64,000 nucleotides of DNA from Tetragonia tetragonoides (GCA_038025085.1 CM076139.1:21779307-21843306), one strand, 5' to 3'. Shown: positions 1 to 13,960, numbered from the stretch's first letter. Translations and numbers: made by a program. The notes: a model not told the origin generated them from the letters alone.

Positions 1-3000
1 ATAACTTTTGAAAATTTGAAAATAGAAAAGAGAGTAGAATAAAGAAAGCACACAATATTTTGAAACTTTGCTGTAACATTGTATGATTTTTGGGCTTAAG
101 ATTTTATTTTTGTGTGATTTTTCATGTGAATTATGAAAGTTTCAGTTATCAGAAAAAAAAAAAATTCAAATTAGGACCTAATTTTAAATTATATATTAAG
201 TTTATCACAGGGCTCCAAATTCACAGGGACGACATTGTTAGTAGAATACATTGGAATACACAATGAAACACGCTTTGAATTAAAAAGTGGTAGTTTATCG
301 TTTTAATTTTTCAATACTAAATTAGGAAATACGCAACGCAAATGTCATTTACCAAATCAATTTCATCCATTAACTTGAATGATTAAGAGAATATAAACGA
401 AAACAAATTCGGGTTTTTCAATGCCCTTATCCATCATGTCTAGTTTAGGTGTGTGACATTGATCTCCATATAAAATGACTTAGGAGATGAATAAAAGATT
501 GACGATGCTTTAATATATTCACCAAAGTGTCTAACTCTTATGTATATATACAAAATTCAGGTCCACAAACTTTGTGAATTCCTGATATTTTTCAAAAAGG
601 GAAAATAGGTACCATTGAGTGTTGAAATTGAGGATAACTTTTGAAAATTTGAAAATAGAAAAGAGAGTAGAATAAAGAAAGCACACAATATTTTGAAACT
701 TTGCTGTAACATTGTATGATTTTTGGGCTTAAGATTTTATTTTTGTGTGATTTTTCATGTGAATTATGAAAGTTTCAGTTATCAGAAAAAAAAATAAATT
801 CAAATTAGGACCTAATTTTAAATTATATATTAAGTTTATCACAGGGCTCCAAATTCACAGGGACGACATTGTTAGTAGAATACATTGGAATACACAATGA
901 AACACGCTTTGAATTAAAAAGTGGTAGTTTATCGTTTTAATTTTTCAATACTAAATTAGGAAATACGCAACGCAAATGTCATTTACCAAATCAATTTCAT
1001 CCATTAACTTGAATGATTAAGAGAATATAAACGAAAACAAATTCGGGTTTTTCAAGGGCCCTTATCCATCATGTCTAGTTTAGGTGTGTGACCTTGATTT
1101 CCATATAAAATGACTTAGGAGATGAATAAAAGATTGACGATGCTTTAATATATTCACCAAAGTGTCAACTCTTATGTATATATACAAAATTCAGGTCCAC
1201 AAACTTTGTGAATTCCTGATATTTTTTAAAAAGGGAAAATAGGTACCACTGAGTGTTGAAATTGAGGATAACTTTTGAAAATTAGAAAATAGAAAAGAGA
1301 GTAGAATAAAGAAAGCACACAATATTTTGAAACTTTGCTGTAATATTGTATGATTTTTGGGCTTAAGATTTTATTTTTGTGTGATTTTTCATGTGAATTA
1401 TGAAAGTTTCAGTTACTAGAAAAAAAAAAATTCAAATTAGGGCCTAATTTTAAATTATATATTAAGTTTATCACAGGGCTCCAAATTCACAGGGACGACA
1501 TTGTTAGTAGAATACATTGGAATACACAATGAAACACGCTTTGAAATTAAAAAGTGGTAGTTTATCGTTTTAATTTTTCAATACTAAATTAGGAAATACG
1601 CAACGCAAATGTCATTTACCAAATCAATTTCATCCATTAACTTGAATGATTAAGAGAATATAAACGAAAACAAATTCGGGTTTTTCAAGGGCCCTTATCC
1701 ATCATGTCTAGTTTAGGTGTGTCACCTTGATCTCCATATAAAATGACATAGGAGATGAATAAGAGATTGACGATGCTTTAATATATTCACCAAAGTGTCA
1801 ACTCTTATGTATATATACAAAATTCAGGTCCCTAAACTTTGTGAATTCCTGATATTTTTCAAAAAGGGAAATTAGGTACCATTGAGTGTTGAAATTGAGG
1901 ATAACTTTTGAAAATTAGAAAATAGAAAAGAGAGTAGAATAAAAAAAGCACACAATATTTTGAAACTTTGCTGTAACATTGTATGATTTTTGGGCCTAAG
2001 ATTTTATTTTTGTGTGATTTTTCATGTGAATTATGAAAGTTTCTGTTACCAGGAAAAAAAAAATTCAAATTAGGGCCTAATTTTAAATTATATATTAAGT
2101 TTATCACACGGCTCCAAATTCACAGGGACGACATTGTTAGTAGAATACATTGGAATACACAATGAAACACGCTATGAAATTAAAAAGTGGTAGTTTATCG
2201 TTTTAATTTTTCAATACTAAATTAGGAAATACGCAACGCAAATGTCATTTACCAAATCAATTTCATCCATTAACTTGAATGATTAAGAGAATATAAACGA
2301 AAACAAATTCGGGTTTTTCAATGCCCTTATCCATCATTTCTAGTTTAGGTGTGTGACATTGATCTCCATATAAAATGACTTAGGAGATGAATAAAAGATT
2401 GACGATGCTTTAATATATTCACCAAAGTGTCTAACTCTTATGTATATATACAAAATTCAGGTCCACAAACTTTGTGAATTCCTGATATTTTTCAAAAAGG
2501 GAAAATAGGTACCATTGAGTGTTGAAATTGAGGATAACTTTTGAAAATTTGAAAATAGAAAAGAGAGTAGAATAAAGAAAGCACACAATATTTTGAAACT
2601 TTGCTGTAACATTGTATGATTTTTGGGCTTAAGATTTTATTTTTGTGTGATTTTTCATGTGAATTATGAAAGTTTCAGTTATCAGAAAAAAAAAAAATTC
2701 AAATTAGGACCTAATTTTAAATTATATATTAAGTTTATCACAGGGCTCCAAATTCACAGGGACGACATTGTTAGTAGAATACATTGGAATACACAATGAA
2801 ACACGCTTTGAATTAAAAAGTGGTAGTTTATCGTTTTAATTTTTCAATACTAAATTAGGAAATACGCAACGCAAATGTCATTTACCAAATCAATTTCATC
2901 CATTAACTTGAATGATTAAGAGAATATAAACGAAAACAAATTCGGGTTTTTCAAGGGCCCTTATCCATCATGTCTAGTTTAGGTGTGTGACCTTGATTTC

Positions 3001-6000
3001 CATATAAAATGACTTAGGAGATGAATAAAAGATTGACGATGCTTTAATATATTCACCAAAGTGTCAACTCTTATGTATATATACAAAATTCAGGTCCACA
3101 AACTTTGTGAATTCCTGATATTTTTTAAAAAGGGAAAATAGGTACCACTGAGTGTTGAAATTGAGGATAACTTTTGAAAATTAGAAAATAGAAAAGAGAG
3201 TAGAATAAAGAAAGCACACAATATTTTGAAACTTTGCTGTAATATTGTATGATTTTTGGGCTTAAGATTTTATTTTTGTGTGATTTTTCATGTGAATTAT
3301 GAAAGTTTCAGTTACTAGAAAAAAAAAAATTCAAATTAGGGCCTAATTTTAAATTATATATTAAGTTTATCACAGGGCTCCAAATTCACAGGGACGACAT
3401 TGTTAGTAGAATACATTGGAATACACAATGAAACACGCTTTGAAATTAAAAAGTGGTAGTTTATCGTTTTAATTTTTCAATACTAAATTAGGAAATACGC
3501 AACGCAAATGTCATTTACCAAATCAATTTCATCCATTAACTTGAATGATTAAGAGAATATAAACGAAAACAAATTCGGGTTTTTCAAGGGCCCTTATCCA
3601 TCATGTCTAGTTTAGGTGTGTCACATTGATCTCCATATAAAATGACATAGGAGATGAATAAGAGATTGACGATGCTTTAATATATTCACCAAAGTGTCAA
3701 CTCTTATGTATATATACAAAATTCAGGTCCCTAAACTTTGTGAATTCCTGATATTTTTCAAAAAGGGAAATTAGGTACCATTGAGTGTTGAAATTGAGGA
3801 TAACTTTTGAAAATTAGAAAATAGAAAAGAGAGTAGAATAAAAAAAGCACACAATATTTTGAAACTTTGCTGTAACATTGTATGATTTTTGGGCCTAAGA
3901 TTTTATTTTTGTGTGATTTTTCATGTGAATTATGAAAGTTTCTGTTACCAGGAAAAAAAAAATTCAAATTAGGGCCTAATTTTAAATTATATATTAAGTT
4001 TATCACACGGCTCCAAATTCACAGGGACGACATTGTTAGTAGAATACATTGGAATACACAATGAAACACGCTATGAAATTAAAAAGTGGTAGTTTATCGT
4101 TTTAATTTTTCAATACTAAATTAGGAAATACGCAACGCAAATGTCATTTACCAAATCAATTTCATCCATTAACTTGAATGATTAAGAGAATATAAACGAA
4201 AACAAATTCGGGTTTTTCAATGCCCTTATCCATCATTTCTAGTTTAGGTGTGTGACATTGATCTCCATATAAAATGACTTAGGAGATGAATAAAAGATTG
4301 ACGATGCTTTAATATATTCACCAAAGTGTCTAACTCTTATGTATATATACAAAATTCAGGTCCACAAACTTTGTGAATTCCTGATATTTTTCAAAAAGGG
4401 AAAATAGGTACCATTGAGTGTTGAAATTGAGGATAACTTTTGAAAATTTGAAAATAGAAAAGAGAGTAGAATAAAGAAAGCACACAATATTTTGAAACTT
4501 TGCTGTAACATTGTATGATTTTTGGGCTTAAGATTTTATTTTTGTGTGATTTTTCATGTGAATTATGAAAGTTTCAGTTATCAGAAAAAAAAAAAATTCA
4601 AATTAGGACCTAATTTTAAATTATATATTAAGTTTATCACAGGGCTCCAAATTCACAGGGACGACATTGTTAGTAGAATACATTGGAATACACAATGAAA
4701 CACGCTTTGAATTAAAAAGTGGTAGTTTATCGTTTTAATTTTTCAATACTAAATTAGGAAATACGCAACGCAAATGTCATTTACCAAATCAATTTCATCC
4801 ATTAACTTGAATGATTAAGAGAATATAAACGAAAACAAATTCGGGTTTTTCAAGGGCCCTTATCCATCATGTCTAGTTTAGGTGTGTGACCTTGATTTCC
4901 ATATAAAATGACTTAGGAGATGAATAAAAGATTGACGATGCTTTAATATATTCACCAAAGTGTCAACTCTTATGTATATATACAAAATTCAGGTCCACAA
5001 ACTTTGTGAATTCCTGATATTTTTTAAAAAGGGAAAATAGGTACCACTGAGTGTTGAAATTGAGGATAACTTTTGAAAATTAGAAAATAGAAAAGAGAGT
5101 AGAATAAAGAAAGCACACAATATTTTGAAACTTTGCTGTAACATTGTATGATTTTTGGGCTTAAGATTTTATTTTTGTGTGATTTTTCATGTGAATTATG
5201 AAAGTTTCAGTTACTAGAAAAAAAAAATTCAAATTAGGGCCTAATTTTAAATTATATATTAAGTTTATCACAGGGCTCCAAATTCACAGGGACGACATTG
5301 TTAGTAGAATACATTGGAATACACAATGAAACACGCTTTGAAATTAAAAAGTGGTAGTTTATCGTTTTAATTTTTCAATACTAAATTAGGAAATACGCAA
5401 CGCAAATGTCATTTACCAAATCAATTTCATCCATTAACTTGAATGATTAAGAGAATATAAACGAAAACAAATTCGGGTTTTTCAAGGGCCCTTATCCATC
5501 ATGTCTAGTTTAGGTGTGTGACCTTGATCTCCATATAAAATGACTTAGGAGATGAATAAGAGATTGACGATGCTTTAATATATTCACCAAAGTGTCAACT
5601 CTTATGTATATATACAAAATTCAGGTCCCTAAACTTTGTGAATTCCTGATATTTTTCAAAAAGGGAAAAAAGGTACCATTGAGTGTTGAAATTAAGGATA
5701 ACTTTTGAAAATTAGAAAATAGAAAAGAGAGTAGAATAAAGAAAGCACACAATATTTTGAAACTTTGCTGTAACATTGTATGATTTTTGGGCCTAAGATT
5801 TTATTTTTGTGTGATTTTTCATGTGAATTATGAAAGTTTCTGTTACCAGGAAAAAAAAAAAAATTCAAATTAGGGCCTAATTTTAAATTATATATTAAGT
5901 TTATCACACGGCTCCAAATTCACAGGGACGACATTGTTAGTAGAATACATTGGAATACACAATGAAACACGCTATGAAATTAAAAAGTGGTAGTTTATCG

Positions 6001-7541
6001 TTTTAATTTTTCAATACTAAATTAGGAAATACGCAACGCAAATGTCATTTACCAAATCAATTTCATCCATTAACTTGAATGATTAAGAGAATATAAACGA
6101 AAACAAATTCGGGTTTTTCAATGCCCTTATCCATCATGTCTAGTTTAGGTGTGTGACATTGATCTCCATATAAAATGACTTAGGAGATGAATAAAAGATT
6201 GACGATGCTTTAATATATTCACCAAAGTGTCAACTCTTATGTATATATACAAAATTCAGGTCCACAAACTTTGTGAATTCCTGATATTTTTCAAAAAGGG
6301 AAAATAGGTACCATTGAGTGTTGAAATTGAGGATAACTTTTGAAAATTTGAAAATAGAAAAGAGAGTAGAATAAAGAAAGCACACAATATTTTGAAACTT
6401 TGCTGTAACATTGTATGATTTTTGGGCTTAAGATTTTATTTTTGTGTGATTTTTCATGTGAATTATGAAAGTTTCAGTTATCAGAAAAAAAAAAATTCAA
6501 ATTAGGACCTAATTTTAAATTATATATTAAGTTTATCACAGGGCTCCAAATTCACAGGGACGACATTGTTAGTAGAATACATTGGAATACACAATGAAAC
6601 ACGCTTTGAATTAAAAAGTGGTAGTTTATCGTTTTAATTTTTCAATACTAAATTAGGAAATACGCAACGCAAATGTCATTTACCAAATCAATTTCATCCA
6701 TTAACTTGAATGATTAAGAGAATATAAACGAAAACAAATTCGGGTTTTTCAAGGGCCCTTATCCATCATGTCTAGTTTAGGTGTGTGACCTTGATTTCCA
6801 TATAAAATGACTTAGGAGATGAATAAAAGATTGACGATGCTTTAATATATTCACCAAAGTGTCAACTCTTATGTATATATACAAAATTCAGGTCCACAAA
6901 CTTTGTGAATTCCTGATATTTTTCAAAAAGGGAAAATAGGTACCATTGAGTGTTGAAATTGAGGATAACTTTTGAAAATTAGAAAATAGAAAAGAGAGTA
7001 GAATAAAGAAAGCACACAATATTTTGAAACTTTGCTGTAACATTGTATGATTTTTGGGCTTAAGATTTTATTTTTGTGTGATTTTTCATGTGAATTATGA
7101 CAGTTTTAGTTACTAGAAAAAAAAAAAAAATTCAAAGTAGGGCCTAATTTTAAATGATATATTAAGTTTATCACAGGGCTCCAAATTCACAGGGACGACA
7201 TTGTTAGTAGAATACATTGGATTACACAATGAAACACGCTTTGAAATTAAAAAGTGGTAGTTTATCGTTTTAATTTTTCAATACTAAATTAGGAAATACG
7301 CAACGCAAATGTCATTTACCAAATCAATTTCATCCATTAACTTGAATGATTAAGAGAATATAAACGAAAACAAATTCGGGTTTTTCAAGGGCCCTTATCC
7401 ATCATGTCTAGTTTAGGTGTGTGACCTTGATCTCCATATAAAATGACTTAGGAGATGAATAAAAGATTGACGATGCTTTAATATATTCACCAAAGTGTCA
7501 ACTCTTATGTATATATACAAACTTCAGGTCCACAAGCTTTG
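1..7541. repeat. Satellite array, ~633-bp monomer, 3-monomer higher-order repeat
   Basis: AT-rich tandem array occupying the left edge of the window. Using the motif ATAACTTTTGAAAATT as phase marker, monomers start at 1, 634, 1268, 1901, 2534, 3167, 3800, 4433, 5066, 5698, 6333 and 6965; spacing is 632-635 bp. The last monomer is cut at about 7541. Monomers fall into three classes by shared variants (for example TTTGAAAATAG versus TTAGAAAATAG; CTTAAG versus CCTAAG; CACAGGG versus CACACGG; CAAGGGCCC versus CAATGCCC) that recur every third unit, giving a 1899-bp higher-order period. Short open frames in it recur at the same spacing and are not genes. The array begins outside the window. Confidence 0.97.
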
Positions 7542-8036
7542 TGAAAAAGTCAAAATCAAGACACTAATAACCCTCGTTCTTTCGATCGATAGTTAAATAA
7601 TACATTTAAAAATAAGCGCTGTATTTAAAATAACCTGATTCTTATTCTCATGATTAAGCAAAAATCAAGAGCATTAAAAACACACCAATTCCAAAACATC
7701 CAAAGATTTTCTAATCCACTCTCGGGGTTAGGCAATCTCGTCAATTGTTTCAATTTTGACGACTAATTAGTTTCTCTTTAATACGAGTTAATCATCTAGC
7801 ATGTAAATAAGAGCACAAACAAACAATTGCAACAATATTCCAAAACATGCTACTCAAACTAATTAGAGCATCAAGGAATCAAACTTTTGCTACATCAATC
7901 CTAGATGAGAAAATTAGCTACTCATGTTATTCAAGAACAACAAACAAACAATGAAATTTAAATTAAGTATGATCAAAAATAGAATGTAAGAACAATTTAA
8001 AACAATCATAAACCAACTTACAATTAATTTAAAAAC

Positions 8037-8039
<3 letters not shown>

Positions 8040-8115
<76 letters not shown>
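8040..8115. repeat. (GA)n microsatellite
   Basis: About 76 bp of uninterrupted GA dinucleotides inside the LTR-like segment. Confidence 0.97.
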
Positions 8116-8118
<3 letters not shown>

Positions 8119-8408
8119 GATTGGAGATACCCAATGATGCATGCTTCAACTGAAAATATCGAAAAACTTGAAGAAACTTGAAAGAACTTCAATATTCAAA
8201 CTACAAAACAAAACTAATCTCTGATTCCAATTATAAAAAAGTATTAGTGTTTGTGAAAGAATGACAAGGATATGGAGTGCTAATATGTCCCCTTCAACAC
8301 GGCCTCCCAAAATCAATTGTAGTCAGAATTGGGAAAGAATCCATGGAATAGCAAATGCCACGATTTGAATTTCCGAATTCCGACAAGATGCAAAAATATA
8401 AAGGAAAG

Positions 8409-8511
8409 TTGCATGGTCGTGCAACCCAATTTCTCCATATCTCGAACTCTCTAAGTTACTTGCATGGTCATGCAAGTTATAACTTACTTTCAAACTAGCA
8501 TGGTCGTGCAA
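8409..8511. repeat. Three copies of an imperfect palindrome TTGCATGGTCRTGCAA
   Basis: Near-identical 15-16-nt motifs at 8409-8424, 8460-8475 and 8497-8511, spaced 51 and 37 bp. The core is almost self-complementary and contains CATGCA-type RY sequence. They lie in the putative LTR, where enhancer repeats are common; function is unknown. Confidence 0.7.
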
Positions 8512-8810
8512 GTGCAACTTTGTCTAAATCTTCATTTTTTGTACTTCTTTTGTCGCTTGGCTTTCTTTTAAAGATTTTCAGTGACTTATTTAACTATTGA
8601 AATTCCAATTCATTTTCAAAGCTAAGACTCTACCATGCATCCAAGTCTCATAATGTCCTAAAAACACATAAAAAACGCAAACATATCCCAAGTAGTTATA
8701 TTTATCAAAATAATCATAAAATCTCATAAAAGAAATGATATAATTATCATGAAAATGATCAAACGAGTACGCTTTACACATGGAAAATAACTCTAAGTAC
8801 GCACTCATCA

Positions 8811-9148
8811 AATTCCCCCAAGCTCAAGTCTTTACTTGTCCCCAAGAAAAACATGTCAAGACAAATGAAATGGGGAATAAAAAGTCATGAGATCAACTTG
8901 ACAAATTTAGTTTAAAAGTAGTATCATGTCCAAACGAATCAACCCAAGTAAAAAACAATCAACCACATAGTCGTTTGAATTCACATAGCAATTCATGTTA
9001 TCACAAACATCCAAATCTTAACACAAGACCCACCCTCGAATGTGGTATAGCAAAGTAGATAGATAGACCGTCGCTTTTAAGTTCGTGAAAACTCGCACTG
9101 ACAATTCAAGTGGATTTCACTCAATACTCATCTCAAAAGTCATGGTTT
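8811..9148 (-). mobile_element. PPT and 3' untranslated internal region of the gypsy-like element
   Basis: Non-coding. Minus-strand polypurine tract at 8811-8824, preceded on the minus strand by a stretch reading CTTGGGGACAAGTAAAGACT, a wording typical of the region before the PPT of plant Ty3/gypsy elements. No coding domain of the element is recognisable here. The segment is interrupted at 9148 by a LINE insertion and resumes at 9732. Confidence 0.5.
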
Positions 9149-9719
9149 TAAAGAAAAAATCTAGCCTCCGATCCATGCTCTCTTTTTCCTCCTTTCTCTC
9201 TAGATAGAACATTTTTCAGGCCGGGAGGGCCGATGACCGATTTAGGCCATCCCGGCATGTGATTGATGTTTTTCATCATGTTTAATCTTGATTTCTAACT
9301 TTTTTCCGTTCTAAGTAAAATAAATTCTCCCCTTTTGTGGAGTTTTTAGGGATTTTCATATCGTCCATTCTATAAAATTCTCTTTTTCGCCTATTGTGCG
9401 ATTTATCTTTAGTAGAAGCGGTATGAATTTGGGGATCGAATATACACACGATCGATGGAATCATACAAAGCTTTGTGGGAAAGCGATTGCGTTACTTGTG
9501 GTGAAAATCTTCACTTCCGTGAAAGATGAAGATACATCAAAGGAGACACATGGTTACTATACATGTTGGGAGTCGCCCCGGAGTATTCTAGTACATTTAC
9601 TTTGGCGAATTCTTTGTTGTTTCTATTGATTTAGTATATTTTAGGGTTATTTTTGTTGTAGATGTCGTATGGCTTTTCTATAAATGAAAATTTCGTATTC
9701 CCCTCTCAAAAAAAAGAAG
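9149..9719 (+). mobile_element. 5'-truncated LINE-type insertion with TSD
   Basis: A 571-bp insert ending in an A-rich tail (9707-9719), bounded by the 12-bp direct repeat AAGTCATGGTTT at 9137-9148 and 9720-9731. The end (TAAATGAAAATTTC then oligo-A) is typical of plant L1 3' ends. It has an open frame of about 77 codons with no recognisable domain. The TSD proves target-primed retrotransposition into the older gypsy-like DNA; whether the source was a LINE 3' end or a mobilised transcript cannot be told. Confidence 0.7.
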
Positions 9720-9820
9720 AAGTCATGGTTTAACAAATGCTCACCTATCACTTCACATCTCCTCCGATTTAGGACAATTGAAATAAACGAGTTAAGAAGA
9801 CTTTTATAGGTTGTAATGTA

Positions 9821-10619
<799 letters not shown>

Positions 10620-10884
10620 GTAGGGTTAGGGTGAAGGGTAGGACAAATAAATTTGGATAAGGTAAGAACGTCATAAAACTAGTAGAGCAAAAATCATTAA
10701 TTGATCACCTCATAGCCATACAAGGTAAATAACACAGAACTCCAACTATAAAAAATAACATCCAACCAAAATCGCCAAACTCCATTCCAATTTTCTTCAT
10801 TCAACCACAAACTTTCTAATTTTCTTCATTCAACCACAAACTTTCTTTATCCAACACAGTCAATTTCATTACTGTTGAAGCTAC
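10620..10884. other. Non-coding spacer with a 29-bp tandem duplication
   Basis: Nothing coding seen. A 29-bp unit ending in CCACAAACTTTCT is repeated perfectly at 10789-10817 and 10818-10846, just before LINE homology begins near 10885. Confidence 0.75.
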
Positions 10885-11584
10885 TCAATGAGGGGAGGAT
10901 CCATGGATTCTTACTGCAGTATATGGCAGCCCAAACACTCAAGATCGCCAAGAGCTATGGTCTCAATTATCCTCGTTCGCTTTGACCAATACTAAACCTT
11001 GGATGCTTGCAGGCGACTTTAATGAAACAAGGTCGCTTCAAGAACGCACGGGTAACTCGTCTGGTATGGAACGTAGATGCAGACACTTTGATCAATGGAT
11101 TGAAGCAACACAACTCATTGACTTAGGCTACATTGGCACCAAATTCACATGGTGTCGTGGTAAAACTCTTGCCACAAGAACTTGTGTCCGCTTGGATCGA
11201 GCTTTATGTGATATCTCTTGGAGGGAACGATACCCTAAAGCAGCGGTCAAGCACCTCGTTGCAAATAGGTCTGACCACTGCCCACTCCTCATTGCCCTCA
11301 ATGGGTTCGCGCCCATTAATACCAAGGATCGCCCCTTTCTCTTTCAAGCTGCTTGGCTATTGCATGAGGACTATCCTTCCTTTATTGAATCCAAATGGCA
11401 AAAAGGATCACCACTGCCTTCAGCTCTTCATGCAATAAAAACCAATCTCCTCCAATGGAACAAGGATGTTTTTGGTAATCTTTTTCGAAGGAAAAAAATC
11501 GAGTTTGGGCACGCCTTGAGGGGGTTCAACAAAGGTTGGCTCTCGCTCCCACTTCAGGTCTCTTACGTTTGGAATTTGATTTGA
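10885..11584 (+). pseudogene. LINE endonuclease domain (C-terminal part)
   Basis: Reads PWILTAVYGSPN near the left end, then WMLAGDFNETRS (the conserved GDFN motif of AP-like endonucleases), YIGTKFTWCRG, a LDRAL motif and RSDHCPLLI (the catalytic SDH). The N-terminal half is absent. Endonuclease would nick target DNA to prime reverse transcription; this copy is a truncated fossil. The frame is lost near 11500 before the linker. Confidence 0.9.
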
Positions 11585-11596
11585 GGAAACAACTAG

Positions 11597-13285
11597 ATGA
11601 AGTCCTTGATCAAAAAAATCAATATCAACTGGTTCCGAAAATCTCGTTCCGAAGCCCTCCTCGAGGGCGATAGAAACTCAAAATATTTTCACGCCTCCAC
11701 CATAACTCGTCGCAAGAGGAACAGGATCGAGGCGCTTCAAAACTCAACAGGAGACTGGGTCTCAGATCATGAGGAGCTCAAGTTAATGGTTCAACATTTT
11801 TTTAAGGGGCTATATACTGAGGACGAACCAAGAGAAGGCCCCTTCAACCTTCCTCAAGGTCGGTTCCCCAGGCTTACTTCATCCGGGTTCTCCACGCTAG
11901 CGAGGAGATTCACAAGCCATGAAGTCAAGGATGCACTTGACTTCATGAGCCCATTTACGGCTCCGGGCTCCGATGGATTCCATGCAATTTTATTTCGAAA
12001 ACATTGGGATCTAATAAGTGATGATGTGAATGGAATGGTCCTGAATATACTCAATGGCGCCTCGTCACCAGAGGTTCTTAATGAAACTCTCATTGTGCTC
12101 ATTCCAAAGCGTGAAAACCTGGAACGAGTGAATCATCTACGACCTATTTCCTTGTGCAATGTTGCGTTTAAGCTCATTACCAAGACAATAGTTAATAGAT
12201 TGAAGCAAATTCTGCCCAAAGTCATCGAGCCCACTCAAACGAGTTTTATCCCAGGAAGACAGATTATGGATAACGTTGTTATTGTCCAGGAGTTGCTACA
12301 TTCTATGAGAAAAAGCAACGCGAAACCAGGCACTATGGCAGTCAAGATCGACCTTGAAAAAGCATATGATCGGGTTCGATGGTCCTTCATTCGTGATACT
12401 CTCATGGAGTTGGACATCCCGCTCTCACTCACTGAAGTTATTATGGGGTGCGTGACCACCTCTCGCATGCGCTTCTTATGGAATGGGTCAACTACGGATG
12501 AGTTTTGCCCCTCTCGAGGAGTGAGACAAGGCGATCCCGTCTCCCCTTATATATTTGTTCTTTGTATGAAACATCAATGAAGCCGTAACTTCGGGTGCAT
12601 GGAAGCCAGTTCAAGCTAGCATAGATGGGCCTCAAATTTCCCATCTTTTTTTGCAGATGACTTGGTCCTCTTCGCTGAAGCTACTACTGAGCAAATTGAT
12701 ATTATTAAGTATTGCTTACATAAGTTTTGCGATGCGTCTGGTGAGAAGGTTAACTTCTCGAAATCTAACATCTGCTTTTTGAAAGGTGTACCCGAGAATA
12801 TGGCAAATTCTATTGGCCAAGCGGCTGGGATGGTTGTTACCGAAGATCTGGGGGTTTATCTAGGAGTCCCTACTGCGAAAGGACAGGTTTCACGAGATAC
12901 TTACCAGCACGTGTTAGATAGAATTAGGTCAAGGTTTTCGGGCTGGAAAACTAAATATTTATCCATGGCGGGCCGGGTAACGCTAGCCCAATCACCTATC
13001 TCAAGTGTCCCTTATTATACCATGCAGACGACCCTTTTGCCAAGATCTGTTTGTGATGAGATTGACAAAAAAACTAGGGGTTTTATTTGGGGCAGTACGG
13101 AGGAGCATAAAAGAATACATCTTGTAAATTGGCAGACAATCACCAAACCCAAAGCTGAAGGGGGGTTAGGGTTGCGTTCTATGCGCCAAACGAATGCTGT
13201 TTTTCTTGGCAAAGCTCGGCTGGAGAACTCTTACGGAGCCAATAAGTCTATGGTTGCGAGTCGTGAGAAGCAAGTATTGTTCTAG
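11597..13285 (+). pseudogene. LINE reverse transcriptase, frameshifted
   Basis: Frame 11597-12580 contains WFRKSRSEALLEGDRN, APGSDGFHAILFRKHW, NHLRPISLCNVAFKLI, PGRQIMDNVV, the palm motif AVKIDLEKAYDRVRW (first catalytic Asp) and GVRQGDPVSPYIF. The frame breaks near 12570; the catalytic box FADDLVLF is still readable at about 12650-12675 in another frame, which continues with the thumb to 13285. Both catalytic motifs survive although the frame does not. Typical plant L1 RT spacing. Confidence 0.92.
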
Positions 13286-13960
13286 CCGTTGTGATATTGA
13301 CATGTTTACTCCTCAACGTTCCATGTCGAATACTTGGAAGGGGATGGTGGAGGCAGCACCAATTCTCAAGTCCGAAATACGCTCTGTTATTGGTAATGGA
13401 TCAAGCACGTTCTTTTGGCTCCATTGCTGGGCCACAACAAGACCCTTGGAGAACGAAGCCACTGCACCTATTAGTGAAGCAAACCTGGGAAAAACAGTCG
13501 CGGAATATTGGGATGGGGAGCGTTGGAAGTGGGACGAGTTCTCCCATCTCCTCCCTCATGATACGGTTCAGCATATAGCAGCTCATACTATCACTCATGC
13601 TCACAGTGCACATGATAGGCTCTCATGGGACAAGTCAAGTTCAGGGGATTTTACTATCAAGTCTGCGCTCGATATCTGCCGTACTAACCATAGCACTACA
13701 GAGGAGAATTTATGGAAGCATGTCTGATGTGTCACAGCTTCACAAAGGGTACGCAACTTTCTTTGGCTTACACTCCATGATAGTATCTTGACCAATGCAA
13801 ATAGAGTTAGGAGGCATATAGCCACGGATGCTTCTTGCTTGGAATGTGGGTAATTCGAAGAAACAGGTCTCCACATCTTGAGAGATTGTCCAAAACCAAA
13901 AGAGGTTTGGCGTGATTTAATCTCTCCATCTCAAAATCATGTTTTTCTTAAAACCTCTCT
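13194..13960 (+). pseudogene. LINE zf-RVT/connection region, broken
   Basis: Frame 13194-13727 reads FFLAKLGWRTLTEP and SWDKSSSGDFTIKSA, both typical of the region after the thumb in plant L1 elements. Beyond 13727 the cysteine/histidine-containing zinc-binding segment (C-LECG...H-LRDCP) can be followed only by changing frame and crossing stops. Confidence 0.85.

Larger units (their letters stand above)
7542..8810 (-). repeat. 3' LTR of a decayed Ty3/gypsy-like retrotransposon
   Basis: The satellite match stops after CTTTGTGA at 7541-7544 and new sequence begins with TG; it ends at 8810 with CA, immediately beside a minus-strand polypurine tract (AGCTTGGGGGAATT, 8811-8824). On the minus strand this reads PPT then TGATGAGTGCG..., the usual internal-to-3'-LTR arrangement. 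Length about 1269 bp. It contains a GA microsatellite and three GCATGGTC(A/G)TGCAA motifs. No matching 5' LTR was found, so the element is incomplete. Boundaries are inferred from TG/CA, the PPT and loss of the satellite. Confidence 0.6.

Noticed and set aside
1859..5907. Three similar 71-82-codon open frames on the minus strand
   Set aside because: They are the same satellite stretch in successive higher-order units; AT-rich, no domain, no start context.
1..7541. CRISPR-like periodicity
   Set aside because: Repeats are 633-bp tandem monomers without spacers in a plant genome; a satellite, not CRISPR.
8323..8517. Frame with repeated His-Asp-His-Ala
   Set aside because: Produced by three copies of a palindromic DNA motif in an LTR; no other coding sign.
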